Part shown: one piece after another, positions 1-7,006 of the stretch
How the letters are laid out: the number at the start of each line of letters is the position of its first letter
Position numbering within the stretch: position 1 is the stretch's first letter
Assembly: GCA_041396125.1 (NCBI GenBank)
Contig: JAWKZG010000028.1
Span: 1-15,713, forward strand
DNA length: 15,713 nucleotides
Reading direction: 5' to 3'
Origin: JAWKZG01 sp041396125
GTDB lineage: Bacteria > Pseudomonadota > Gammaproteobacteria > Competibacterales > Competibacteraceae
Program-made: the position numbers and the translations under genes
The notes under the pieces: generated by a model
Databases searched by the model: none
Told to the model about the DNA's origin: nothing
The model's input: the letters and a program-made list of their open reading frames with translations, nothing else

Positions 1-158
1 GCGCTGTTGACCCCGGTAATGGCCGCGTTGAGGGTTGTTTCGTCGCTGGCGTTGAAGTCGGCTCCCAGGGCGGGGTTGGCCAGTGCGATCAGGACGGTGA
101 CTAACAGCGCAAGGGTCACCAGATCGCGCTGCGGTACTAGCTTTAAGTGATTTGTCAT
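1..158 (-). CDS. N-terminal part of a secreted protein (cut by window edge)
   Basis: The first 52 codons are present; the rest lies beyond the left edge. The ATG at 158 is set by a near-perfect Shine-Dalgarno GGAGGT about eight bases upstream. The protein starts MTNHLKLVPQRDL, continues with a hydrophobic stretch of about 20 residues (VTLALLVTVLIALANPALG) and then a likely signal-peptidase site at ALGA-DF, so it should be exported by Sec. The first mature residues (ADFNASDETTLNAAITGVNS) resemble the opening of beta-helix or autotransporter-like surface proteins, which often begin with a 'T-LNAAI' strand motif; that resemblance is an inference from a very short stretch. A weak promoter-like pair (TTGGAC at 242-237, TAATCT at 219-214, 17 bp apart) lies upstream. 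Confidence 0.6.
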   Translation of the reverse strand, partial: MTNHLKLVPQRDLVTLALLVTVLIALANPALGADFNASDETTLNAAITGVNS

Positions 159-372
159 TCGACAGACCTCCCACTTTTTCTGAAGCGTTGTTGTTAGGTC
201 ATGCTTTGTATCTAGATTACAACAAAATAAAAGTGAGTCCAACTGTGCCACGCCTGCCAGGGGTGGCGGTTCAGGCGGTGCGCGCCCCACCAACGCATGA
301 TGACTGTCAGGGGATGGGGTTTTGAGCTCCGACACTGCATTCCCACCGGCGCGGGAATAACCGGGAAAGCAG

Positions 373-437
373 GGTGCAATAGTCCAAGGGCATTGCGCCG
401 GATGACATCACACCTATTTGATGCAAGGCGTTGCGCT
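373..437. repeat. REP-like repeat, copy A (diverged)
   Basis: This copy aligns without gaps to 556-620. Shared blocks include GGTGCAAT, GGGCATTGCGCCGG, a TGACA-like centre, CACACCTATT and GCG(T/C)TGCGCT. The left hairpin arm GCATTGCGCCG (390-400) is intact, but the right arm has drifted (GATGCAAGGCGTTGC), so its pairing is weaker than in copy B. Confidence 0.6.
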
Positions 438-555
438 ACTCGTATACCTTGCGTGCTTTGCGGTCCTCTGACCCGCGTGGGCAACCAGTTGCCCCCCCTA
501 CAAAATTATTTCCCTTTGCAAAAGGGGGATTGAGAGGGATTTTTCAGGGCAGTAA

Positions 556-620
556 GGTGCAATAAGAAAAGGGCATTGCGCCGGTTGACAGCACACCTAT
601 TCGGCGCAATGCGCTGCGCT
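556..620. repeat. REP-like repeat, copy B with perfect 11-bp stem
   Basis: The arms GCATTGCGCCG (573-583) and CGGCGCAATGC (602-612) are perfect inverted repeats separated by 18 nt. The element ends 13 nt beyond the stop codon of the minus-strand DapA-family gene, so it could serve as a transcript end or 3' stabiliser for that operon. Elements of this type are usually interspersed many times in a genome; only two copies are visible here. Confidence 0.6.
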
Positions 621-632
621 TAGTGAGAGCAT

Positions 633-1535
633 TTACCGCATTGCCAGATTACCAGGAAACGGCCCCAATTGATCTGCATAGCGTTTTGCGCATTCCAGTC
701 CGAAAGGAGTAGGTGCAAGCGCTGGCTGGCGGTCGTACACCGTATCCACGCCGAGCCGCCAGGCGACAATGCGTTTGCCGTAGCAGAGCAGGGTGGCAAT
801 GGATTGCATAACAAAGGTGATGCAGGGCAGTACCTCGGCATAAATCCGCTCGGCATCGGCCTCATCACCTCGGCGAAAGGCCTCATACAGCGGCACCAGT
901 CGATCCACCGCATCCGGTGCCGGAATCAGTCCGGCACAGCCGGCGCGCAGATTATCCGGAAACTCCAGCCCGCCGCGACCATTAAACACTTGCAGGGCCG
1001 AGCCGACGGCTTCGATCTGCTGCTGAATTTCCAGCGCCGGGCCTTCCCCTTTCAGCAGCTTGAAATTAGCCGCTAATTGGCACAGGGCGTGCAGTTCATC
1101 AGCTTCCAGCCCGACCCCCAGATAAGCCGGGGCATTCTGAATGGCGCAGGGTAAACGGGTGCTGGCCATCACCTCGGCAAAGAAATCAAGCAGTGCCGGA
1201 TTGCTGATATCCCGCCCCGGCGGTTGCAGAATAAGCCAGCTCGCGCCGGCGGCTTCGGCTTGCCGGATCAGGGCCGTTTGTTCGCTGACGCTGGCCCCGG
1301 CGATGGTCAGGGCGACCGGCACCCGACCCGCCACATCAGTGCAGATCCAGTCCATAATTTGCTCGCGTTCGGTGGTGCTCAGCTTGTTTACTTCGGTAGC
1401 CAGACCGAGTGCGGCGAGACCATGCGCGCCACTGGCCAGACAGGCCTCCACCTGCTGTTTCATCAAACCGCGATCGAGTTGCCCCGAGGCGGTGAAGAAC
1501 GCATATAAAATGGCGTAAACGCCGTGGTAATCCAT
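633..1535 (-). CDS. DapA/DHDPS-family aldolase or dehydratase for a 2-keto-3-deoxy sugar acid
   Basis: This 300-aa protein is a class I (Schiff-base) TIM barrel of the dihydrodipicolinate synthase family, whose usual length is about 290-310 aa. The Schiff-base lysine is K162 in LLKGEG. GLATE (44-48) stands where the family has GTTGE, and NGRGG (185-189) follows. The segment normally YNxP reads IQNAP (132-136), so the usual catalytic tyrosine is not evident. Lysine synthesis is therefore unlikely; cleavage or dehydration of a 2-keto-3-deoxy sugar acid fits better. The ATG at 1535 has a GAGGAA ribosome site. The gene starts 39 nt after the stop of the IlvD/Edd dehydratase gene and is the last gene of that operon, with the REP-like hairpin just behind it. 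The exact substrate is inferred from context only. Confidence 0.85.
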   Translation of the reverse strand: MDYHGVYAILYAFFTASGQLDRGLMKQQVEACLASGAHGLAALGLATEVNKLSTTEREQIMDWICTDVAGRVPVALTIAGASVSEQTALIRQAEAAGASWLILQPPGRDISNPALLDFFAEVMASTRLPCAIQNAPAYLGVGLEADELHALCQLAANFKLLKGEGPALEIQQQIEAVGSALQVFNGRGGLEFPDNLRAGCAGLIPAPDAVDRLVPLYEAFRRGDEADAERIYAEVLPCITFVMQSIATLLCYGKRIVAWRLGVDTVYDRQPALAPTPFGLECAKRYADQLGPFPGNLAMR

Positions 1536-1574
1536 CTGTTTTTCCTCTGCAATAGGGTTCAGAAGCGGTGGCGA

Positions 1575-3302
1575 CTAATGCGATTCACGCGGTACGGCTG
1601 CACCGCGACAACCCACCAGAAAATCCAGATCAGCGCCTTTATCGGCTTGCAGTACGTGCTCGACATAAAGCTGTTGATAACCACCCTGCATGGGCAGCGC
1701 AGGCGGGTTCCAGCTGGCACGCCGTTCAGCCAGTTCCTGCTCGCTGACGTGCAGCTCAATACGCCGCGCCGGCACGTCGATTTCGATCAGATCGCCGTCG
1801 CGCACCAGTGCCAGAGGTCCGCCGGCAGCCGCTTCCGGCGCTGTATGCAGGATAACCGTACCGTAGGCGGTACCGCTCATGCGGGCGTCAGAGATGCGCA
1901 CCATATCGGTGATGCCTTTTTTCAGCACTTTCTCCGGCAAACCCATATTGCCGACTTCCGCCATGCCGGGGTAGCCTTTGGGGCCACAGTTTTTCAGCAC
2001 CATGACCGAGTTTTCATCGATGTCGAGGGCCGGATCATTGATCCGCGCTTTGTAATGTTCGATATCCTCGAATACTACGGCGCGACCCTGATGTTGCATC
2101 AGCTGCGGTGAAGCCGCCGAGGGCTTGAGGACACAGCCGTTCGGTGCCAGATTGCCGCGTAATACGGCAATGCCGCCATTGGCCACCAGCGGTTTTTCCC
2201 AGGGACGGATGACCTCCGGGTTATAGTTCGGGGCGTCTTTGACATTATCCCAGAGCGTGTTGCCGTTGACGGTGAGGGCATCGCGGTGCAGCAAACCCTG
2301 CTCACCCAGCGCCCGCAGCACGGCTGGCAGACCGCCGGCGTAATAGAAATCTTCCATCAGATAGCGCCCGGAAGGCATCAGATCGACCAGGGTGGGGACG
2401 TCCTGACCAAGCCGGTCCCAGTCGTCCAGAGTACAGTCCACACCGATACGCCCGGCAATAGCCAGCAGATGTACCACTGCATTGGTGGAGCCGCCGATGG
2501 CACCGTTGGTGCGGATTGCGTTCTCAAACGCCGCTTTGGTCAGAATCTGCGACAGCCGCAGGTCTTCCTGCACCATATCGACAATGCGCCGACCGGCCAT
2601 CTGTGCCAGTTGGTGGCGGCGTGCATCTACCGCCGGAATAGCGGCATTGTGCGGCAAGCCGACACCGAGCGCTTCAACCATGGATGCCATAGTCGAGGCG
2701 GTGCCCATCGTCATGCAGTGACCAGCCGAACGCGACATGCAGGACTCGGCCTGCATAAACTGCTCGGCACTCATCTGACCGGCTTTGACAGCTTCGGAAA
2801 AACGCCAGACGTCGGTCCCTGAGCCAATCGGTTGGCCTTTATAATTACCGTTCAACATCGGGCCGCCGGATACGCAGAGGGTTGGCAGATCGCAACTCGC
2901 GGCACCCATCAATAACGCCGGGGTGGTTTTGTCGCAGCCGACCAGCAAGACCACACCGTCCATCGGATTGGCGCGGATAGCCTCTTCCACATCCATACTG
3001 GCCAGATTGCGAAACAGCATGGCGGTAGGGCGTAGATTGGATTCACCCAGAGAGGTGACCGGAAACTCGAAAGCGATGCCGCCAGCTTCCAGCACGCCCC
3101 GTTTAACCCGTGCGGCGATCTCGCGGAAATGCGCGTTGCAGGGGGTGAATTCCGACCAGGTGTTGCAGATGCCGATGACCGGCCGACCATCGAAAGCGTC
3201 ATCCGGCAGACCCTGATTTTTCATCCAGCTGCGGTGAATAAAAGCGTCTTTGTCCTGACCACCGAACCAGGCCTGGGAACGGCGTTTGTTATTTTTGCTC
3301 AT
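1575..3302 (-). CDS. IlvD/Edd-family sugar-acid dehydratase, L-arabinonate dehydratase type
   Basis: This 575-aa protein is full length for the family. It should remove water from an aldonate (L-arabinonate or a stereochemically related acid such as D-fuconate or D-galactonate) to give the 2-keto-3-deoxy acid, using an Fe-S cluster and Mg2+ in the cytoplasm. Cluster cysteines fit C55 (TPCNAH), C123 (VGCDKTTP) and C196 (SAGHCMTMG). K125 is the expected carbamylated lysine and S476 in SDARMSGTAYG the catalytic serine. Their spacing matches that known for Rhizobium L-arabinonate dehydratase shifted by four. The C-terminus GADLDFLVGCRGAAVPRESH is typical of that subgroup. An upstream TTG at 3314 is open, but the ATG at 3302 has GGAG at 3312-3309, so it is chosen. 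The gene starts 20 nt after the regulator's stop and is co-transcribed with it and with the DapA-like gene. Confidence 0.9.
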   Translation of the reverse strand: MSKNNKRRSQAWFGGQDKDAFIHRSWMKNQGLPDDAFDGRPVIGICNTWSEFTPCNAHFREIAARVKRGVLEAGGIAFEFPVTSLGESNLRPTAMLFRNLASMDVEEAIRANPMDGVVLLVGCDKTTPALLMGAASCDLPTLCVSGGPMLNGNYKGQPIGSGTDVWRFSEAVKAGQMSAEQFMQAESCMSRSAGHCMTMGTASTMASMVEALGVGLPHNAAIPAVDARRHQLAQMAGRRIVDMVQEDLRLSQILTKAAFENAIRTNGAIGGSTNAVVHLLAIAGRIGVDCTLDDWDRLGQDVPTLVDLMPSGRYLMEDFYYAGGLPAVLRALGEQGLLHRDALTVNGNTLWDNVKDAPNYNPEVIRPWEKPLVANGGIAVLRGNLAPNGCVLKPSAASPQLMQHQGRAVVFEDIEHYKARINDPALDIDENSVMVLKNCGPKGYPGMAEVGNMGLPEKVLKKGITDMVRISDARMSGTAYGTVILHTAPEAAAGGPLALVRDGDLIEIDVPARRIELHVSEQELAERRASWNPPALPMQGGYQQLYVEHVLQADKGADLDFLVGCRGAAVPRESH

Positions 3303-3322
3303 GCTTATCTCCAAACGATTGA

Positions 3323-4105
3323 TTATTTTAGACCCGGAAATTTTTCTTTGAAAAACCCGGATGGGTGGTTTTTGTCATGATTTTTTCCCGCATGAATATC
3401 GCGGGTAGTCTGCTTCAGCAATGCCGCTGATACCTGGCGCGCGGTCACGGGATCACGCAGGCGGATCGCCTCGATAATCTGCGCGTGCATATCCAGCGCC
3501 TGTTCATAGGAGCGGCCCAACTGCAGGGTATACTCGAACAGGGCACGCAGGGCCGCTCGAATCGTGCTGACCAGATGGGTGAAAATCAGATTATGACTGG
3601 CGATCAGCAATGCACTGTGAAAGTCCAGGTCAGCATCACAGAAGTCTGCAACCCGGTCGGGCAGACTGTCACACATGCGCAGATAGGCGGATTCCAGCGC
3701 GGCGAGATCCTGCGCGGTGGCGCGACTGGCGGCCATTTCCGCTGCTGCCGGTTCCAGCACTCGGCGCGCTTCCATCAGAGATTCGACAAACTCGGTGCTG
3801 AACACCGCGTCACGGCACCAGTCCAGCAGGTCGGGATCGAGCAGGTTCCAGCAGCTTTGTTCCTGTACCCGTGTGCCCAGGCGCATGCGGCTTTTCAGCA
3901 TGCCTTTCGATTCCAGCACTTTGCAGGCTTCACGCCATGCCGTACGACTGACGCCGAGTTGCTCGCAGATAGTGGTTTCCGGTGGCAGTGTGCTGCCCGG
4001 TTTGAACTCCCCACTGACGATGCGCCGGGCCAGCGTCGCGACTAACTCGCGGTGTACGCGCGGTTTGCTGCGTGCAGCAGTCGGTTGCCGGGGCGGGTTG
4101 GGCAT
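3323..4105 (-). CDS. FadR/GntR-family transcriptional regulator with FCD domain
   Basis: This 260-aa DNA-binding protein is the likely repressor of the sugar-acid operon. Residues about 18-80 form the winged helix of GntR regulators (SGEFKPGSTLPPE, then CEQLGVSRTAWREACKVLE). Residues about 105-235 are an FCD ligand domain (FVESLMEARRVLEPAAAEMA). D159 and H163 (DLDFHSALL) and H207 (MHAQIIEAI) fit the metal or ligand site, while the usual fourth histidine near the end is not obvious. An upstream frame opens at 4156, but the ATG at 4105 has AGGAG seven bases before it and starts before the domain, so it is preferred. It heads the operon, and its own promoter carries a symmetric element, suggesting autoregulation. 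The inducer is probably the substrate acid or its keto-deoxy product (inference). Confidence 0.88.
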   Translation of the reverse strand: MPNPPRQPTAARSKPRVHRELVATLARRIVSGEFKPGSTLPPETTICEQLGVSRTAWREACKVLESKGMLKSRMRLGTRVQEQSCWNLLDPDLLDWCRDAVFSTEFVESLMEARRVLEPAAAEMAASRATAQDLAALESAYLRMCDSLPDRVADFCDADLDFHSALLIASHNLIFTHLVSTIRAALRALFEYTLQLGRSYEQALDMHAQIIEAIRLRDPVTARQVSAALLKQTTRDIHAGKNHDKNHPSGFFKEKFPGLK

Positions 4106-4129
4106 GATTGGGCTCCTCGCTATACGAAA

Positions 4130-4158
4130 ATTATAAATCATACTTATAAGCTTCACAA
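4130..4158 (-). promoter_or_regulatory. Sigma-70-type promoter of the regulator-dehydratase-aldolase operon
   Basis: Read on the minus strand, TTGTGA (4158-4153) is separated by exactly 17 bp from a perfect TATAAT (4135-4130). The start of transcription should fall near 4123, about 18 nt before the regulator's ATG. The palindrome CTTATAAG (4143-4150) lies in the spacer. Confidence 0.6.
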
Positions 4159-4165
4159 ATATGAT
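4137..4165. promoter_or_regulatory. Candidate operator of the FadR-type regulator
   Basis: The outer arms ATCATA (4137-4142) and TATGAT (4160-4165) are perfect inverted repeats. A perfect CTTATAAG (4143-4150) sits inside them, although it is not centred on the same axis. The element covers the spacer and -35 box of the minus-strand promoter and lies about 100 bp upstream of the divergent gene, as expected for an autoregulated divergent operator. Binding is inferred, not shown. Confidence 0.35.
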
Positions 4166-4209
4166 ATTTGGTAAAAAAATACCGATTACAGGCTACATGG
4201 AGCCCGTGT

Positions 4210-4237
4210 TTTACAGCAAAAATAGGGGTACTATTTT
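4210..4237 (+). promoter_or_regulatory. Possible promoter of the divergent TIM-barrel gene
   Basis: TTTACA (4210-4215) and TATTTT (4232-4237) are 16 bp apart and stand about 28 bp before the ATG at 4266. The match is moderate, so this is a tentative assignment. Confidence 0.3.
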
Positions 4238-4265
4238 CGCCCCTGCTGCCTGGAGATATACCGTA

Positions 4266-4949
4266 ATGGCCCTGGATTTTATTTTTATGCTGACCCGGAA
4301 CGATCGCACGGTTGCCGACCCGCTGCAGTATCTGCCGGCGGCGCGTGATGCCGATGTGCGCCATATCGGGTTTAAAAATATCGGTCTGACCGGCCCGGAA
4401 CTGGTCACGCTGAACCAGGCCATCAAAGCACTTGGCGCAACCAGCTATCTGGAAGTGGTATCGCTGGATCGGGCCAGTGAAATGGCCTCGGCGCAGGCAG
4501 CGGTCAAGGCCGGCGTGGATTGTTTCCTCGGCGGTGTTCATGTTGACGCGGTATTACCTGTGCTGGCCGGCAGCGGGGTTCGCTATTTCCCGTTTCCCGG
4601 TCATATAACAGGTCATCCCAGTGTGCTGGAGGGCAGTCTTGTCGAGATTGTAGCGAGTGCCGAGAAACTGGCGGCGCGGGACGGAGTACACGGTCTGGAT
4701 CTGCTGGCTTACCGCTCGTCCTTGCCAGTGCCTGAACTGGTGCAAGCGGTATGTACCCGGATCAATAAACCGGTCATTGTGGCCGGTTCTATAACCGGTC
4801 CGCAGCAGATTAATGCTATTGCGAAGGCCGGTGCGGCTGGCTTTACCATCGGCAGCGCGGTGCTGGAAGGACGCTTTCCCGCCGCCAGCACTGATGTAGC
4901 CAGTCAGTTAAGCGCCGTCATGGCCACGATCAGCGGGATGGCGGAATGA
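4266..4949 (+). CDS. Predicted TIM-barrel protein of unknown reaction, divergent from sugar-acid operon
   Basis: This 227-aa protein begins MALDFIFMLTRNDRTVAD. The ATG at 4266 has GGAG at 4252-4255 and starts right at the conserved part; an upstream extension to 4161 has no ribosome site and runs through the promoter region. Alternating hydrophobic strands and helices fit a (beta-alpha)8 barrel: VRHIGFKNIG (31-40), YLEVVSLDR (61-69), VDCFLGGVHVD (84-94), VRYFPFPGHITGHPSVLEG (105-123), VHGLDLLAYR (141-150), KPVIVAGSI (168-176) and GAAGFTIGSAVL (189-200). The last two strands look like the phosphate-binding loops of HisA/TrpF/NanE-type barrels. Relatives are, to my recollection, sometimes labelled 4-hydroxythreonine-4-phosphate dehydrogenase, which the sequence does not support. 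Position opposite the regulated operon suggests a step in the same sugar-acid pathway. Its 3' end overlaps the convergent GtrA-like gene by 42 bp. Confidence 0.75.
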   Translation: MALDFIFMLTRNDRTVADPLQYLPAARDADVRHIGFKNIGLTGPELVTLNQAIKALGATSYLEVVSLDRASEMASAQAAVKAGVDCFLGGVHVDAVLPVLAGSGVRYFPFPGHITGHPSVLEGSLVEIVASAEKLAARDGVHGLDLLAYRSSLPVPELVQAVCTRINKPVIVAGSITGPQQINAIAKAGAAGFTIGSAVLEGRFPAASTDVASQLSAVMATISGMAE

Positions 4950-5414
4950 CCACAAGGCGTTGGCCGTGAAATTCCAGAGTAAAACCAGCCCGGTACTGAG
5001 CACCTGCGTCAGCAGATAATGCCAGCCTAAAACCCGGATGCCCAGATGCATAACGGCGGCATTCAGGCACAAGCCAATACCTGCCACGATCATAAAACGG
5101 CTGAACGCGGTGCGATGCGCTTGCCGACTGCGAAACGTGTAGCGGTAATTCAAATGGTAATTAACGACAGCGGACAAGCTATAAGCCAGCACCGAGGCGA
5201 GCACCGGGTCGGTGTTGAGCAACTGCACCATGCTGATTAACAGCGAGTATTGCAGCAGGGTTGCGAGGGCACCCGCCAGCAGGAATTTGCTGAACAATGG
5301 CACGATACGTTCTGGTTTCAGCAAGATTAGGTTTTCCTCATTCGTTTTCCCCGCACGTTCACCCATAGCGTCGCTTGAGCTAAGCTTATCCGGACAACCA
5401 TCAGCGGATGGCAT
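4908..5414 (-). CDS. GtrA-like four-helix membrane protein
   Basis: This 168-aa predicted inner-membrane protein has four hydrophobic segments at about 40-62, 70-90, 105-127 and 132-155. Conserved GtrA-family features include NYHLNYRYTF after helix 2 and the closing NFTANALWSFRH. GtrA relatives are thought to help move lipid-linked sugars across the membrane for cell-surface glycan modification, but no glycosyltransferase partner lies next to this one. The start is uncertain. The ATG at 5414 gives a long hydrophilic head and only a weak ribosome site, while a TTG at 5324 preceded by GAGGA would place the start just before the membrane core, as usual in the family. The 3' end overlaps the convergent TIM-barrel gene by 42 bp. 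Confidence 0.82.
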   Translation of the reverse strand: MPSADGCPDKLSSSDAMGERAGKTNEENLILLKPERIVPLFSKFLLAGALATLLQYSLLISMVQLLNTDPVLASVLAYSLSAVVNYHLNYRYTFRSRQAHRTAFSRFMIVAGIGLCLNAAVMHLGIRVLGWHYLLTQVLSTGLVLLWNFTANALWSFRHPADRGHDGA

Positions 5415-5444
5415 TTTCCAGCTTAACTGAATATGGGGTAGGGT

Positions 5445-6332
5445 ATGTGTGGGCTATGCACCGAGACAATCACGTTGTCGTTTATTGAGCAGGAACGCAA
5501 GGGTCTTGCCGCTGATTTCAGCTATGGCTTTCGGTTTAATTATCTGCAGGAATGCGATCAGCTGATAAACAATCTTCGCTCACTGTCACTACCAGAGATT
5601 AATTCGATTGAAGCGGAAGTCATCATTTTTAAAGTGCTCGAGTTCTATATTGAACAGGGCTTCAAGGAGGATGTTTTTGCTGATTTGCTGGCTCTGACCG
5701 GGCCGGAACTTGTCACAGAGCGGCTGGGAAAACTAAAAACATTCCAGCAGGATGATGAATATTGGCGCGAACTCGGCAATATTGATCTGTACACCCATGC
5801 CAGCCATTGGGCCGGGTTTATCGGCAATATCAACTATACCCGTGCCAAAGCTCTGGAAATCCTGTTGTCCTACGCTGCATGGTGTCATGAACAGGAAGAA
5901 CAGGAGCCGCCGGGCTTATCGTTGCCGGGTGATGCTGACAAAGCACCTGAGCAGGATGAACAGAGCTACTGGCATGAGCATTTTCATGATAATTACCCTT
6001 TGTTATTTTTCTCGATAGCGTTTCTTGGCAAACACGATCCCCGCGCCGATGTGCTCAAAGATATCGCTCTGGTCAACCCGCCGCTGTGTGATTTTCTCGG
6101 CTACGATTTATGGCTGCAGAGAAAAGCATTTTTGTCGTGCGTCAAAGTGTATGGTGTTGATTTTATAATTGATAATTTCAGCGGTATTCGCTATGAGTTG
6201 ATCTATTACGCGGTATTAAAAATCCCGTTCAATTCAGCCGATCTGGCGCAGCTAAGACAGCTCATTGCTGCTGATAAACAGCATTTCACGGTCAATTACG
6301 ATGCGGATCATGTTTTGGAGTTGCTGGCCTAA
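5445..6332 (+). CDS. Unrecognised 295-aa cytoplasmic protein
   Basis: I do not recognise this family. The protein starts MCGLCTETITLSF, with two cysteines close together, and has no signal peptide or membrane span. It is rich in acidic and aromatic residues and looks mainly helical. A charged, low-complexity insertion (HEQEEQEPPG to QDEQSYWHEHFHDNY, about residues 149-185) separates an N-terminal half from a C-terminal half that has FLGYDLWLQRKAFLSCVKVYGVDFIIDNFSGIRYELIYYAVL-like hydrophobic patterning, given here only in outline. The ribosome site is weak (GGGGTAGGG before the ATG). Long uninterrupted frame and codon use like its neighbours support a real gene. It is divergent from the GtrA-like gene, with only about 30 bp between the longest starts. 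Confidence 0.6.
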   Translation: MCGLCTETITLSFIEQERKGLAADFSYGFRFNYLQECDQLINNLRSLSLPEINSIEAEVIIFKVLEFYIEQGFKEDVFADLLALTGPELVTERLGKLKTFQQDDEYWRELGNIDLYTHASHWAGFIGNINYTRAKALEILLSYAAWCHEQEEQEPPGLSLPGDADKAPEQDEQSYWHEHFHDNYPLLFFSIAFLGKHDPRADVLKDIALVNPPLCDFLGYDLWLQRKAFLSCVKVYGVDFIIDNFSGIRYELIYYAVLKIPFNSADLAQLRQLIAADKQHFTVNYDADHVLELLA

Positions 6333-6413
6333 TAAGGTGCGTGCGCCTTCAGTCAAGTCGCTTTTCGCTGCTGGACAAGAACGCCGTCGTCACTTCCCTT
6401 ATCGTTGCATTCA

Positions 6414-6448
6414 GGACACCACTGTGGCTATCCGCAGCGGTGGTGTCC
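6414..6448. other. Strong 35-nt stem-loop between genes
   Basis: The outer arms GGACACCAC (6414-6422) and GTGGTGTCC (6440-6448) pair perfectly, and the inner CTGTGG/CCGCAG pairs with one G-T, leaving a CTAT loop. It lies 81 nt after the stop of the 295-aa gene and about 90 nt before the cupin gene. No T-run follows directly (CCTTTT comes about 15 nt later), so it may be a processing or terminator-like structure rather than a textbook terminator. Confidence 0.5.
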
Positions 6449-6537
6449 CAATCAAGAAGATCCTTTTAAACAAGCTTGCGCTCGTCCCGATCTGACCAAC
6501 CGGCGGGCGTTGGCATAACCGATATGAGGAGTTCACG

Positions 6538-6993
6538 ATGAATGCAATGAGTCCCGTAACCCGAAAAGAGAAAATACCGGAAGAATATGTGCAGATGGAT
6601 CAGGTCGACTGGAAACCATTTCCGGATGCGTTTTCCGCTGGCGGTATCCGCTGGAAGTTATTGCATGTTTCACCCGAGATGGGGGCGTGGACAGCGATCT
6701 TCGACTGCCCGGCGGGCTCGTCTTTCGCTGCCCATATCCACGTCGGGCCGGGTGAATATTTTCTGACCAAGGGCAAAATGGATGTACGCGGCGGTAAAGA
6801 CGCTGGCGGCGATACCGCAGTTGCGCCCGGTTATGGTTACGAATCCGCTAACGCCCGCCACGATAAAACCTATTTTCCCGTCGACAGTGAGTTCTATATG
6901 ACCTTTCTGGGGCCGTTGACCTTTATCACCCCGGAAGGGGCACCGATTGCGGTCATTGGCTGGGAAGAGGCGCAAGGTGCCTGGCTGGCATGA
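6538..6993 (+). CDS. Single-domain cupin protein, putative metal-dependent dioxygenase
   Basis: This 151-aa protein carries the cupin metal site in order: G60-x5-H66-x-H68-x4-E73 (AAHIHVGPGEYF), then H108 in NARHDKTYFP as the probable fourth ligand. The layout recalls small cupins of the ChrR / acetylacetone dioxygenase / 2,4'-dihydroxyacetophenone dioxygenase group, which bind Fe(II) and cleave C-C bonds. Assignment to one of these reactions is not possible from the sequence. The ATG at 6538 is set by AGGAG seven bases upstream. An NTF2-like gene follows after 13 nt and is probably co-transcribed. An AraC-type regulator lies convergent behind that gene, which suggests an inducible pathway for a small organic substrate (inference). 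Confidence 0.82.
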   Translation: MNAMSPVTRKEKIPEEYVQMDQVDWKPFPDAFSAGGIRWKLLHVSPEMGAWTAIFDCPAGSSFAAHIHVGPGEYFLTKGKMDVRGGKDAGGDTAVAPGYGYESANARHDKTYFPVDSEFYMTFLGPLTFITPEGAPIAVIGWEEAQGAWLA

Positions 6994-7006
6994 GGGGGAC
7001 TTGTCC

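Larger units (their letters stand above)
159..632. other. Intergenic region, no supported gene
   Basis: No convincing gene is seen here. The short open frames lack ribosome sites and coding character. The stretch holds the control region of the left-edge gene (about 160-245), a small palindrome ATTCCC/GGGAAT around 339-358, a hairpin CCCTTT-gca-AAAGGG at 512-526 next to a G-rich run, and two copies of a 65-bp REP-like repeat at 373-437 and 556-620. It looks like repeat-rich spacer between two minus-strand transcription units. Confidence 0.6.

Noticed and set aside
212..533. Overlapping small open frames in the left spacer
   Set aside because: They run through repeat sequence, lack ribosome sites and overlap each other on both strands.
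1524..2822. Several plus-strand open frames of 80-195 codons
   Set aside because: All are antisense to the IlvD/Edd dehydratase gene, whose active-site residues are intact.
5445..5460. MCGLC start as a radical-SAM or thioredoxin-type motif
   Set aside because: A radical-SAM site needs CxxxCxxC and a thioredoxin site needs its fold; nothing else in the protein supports either.
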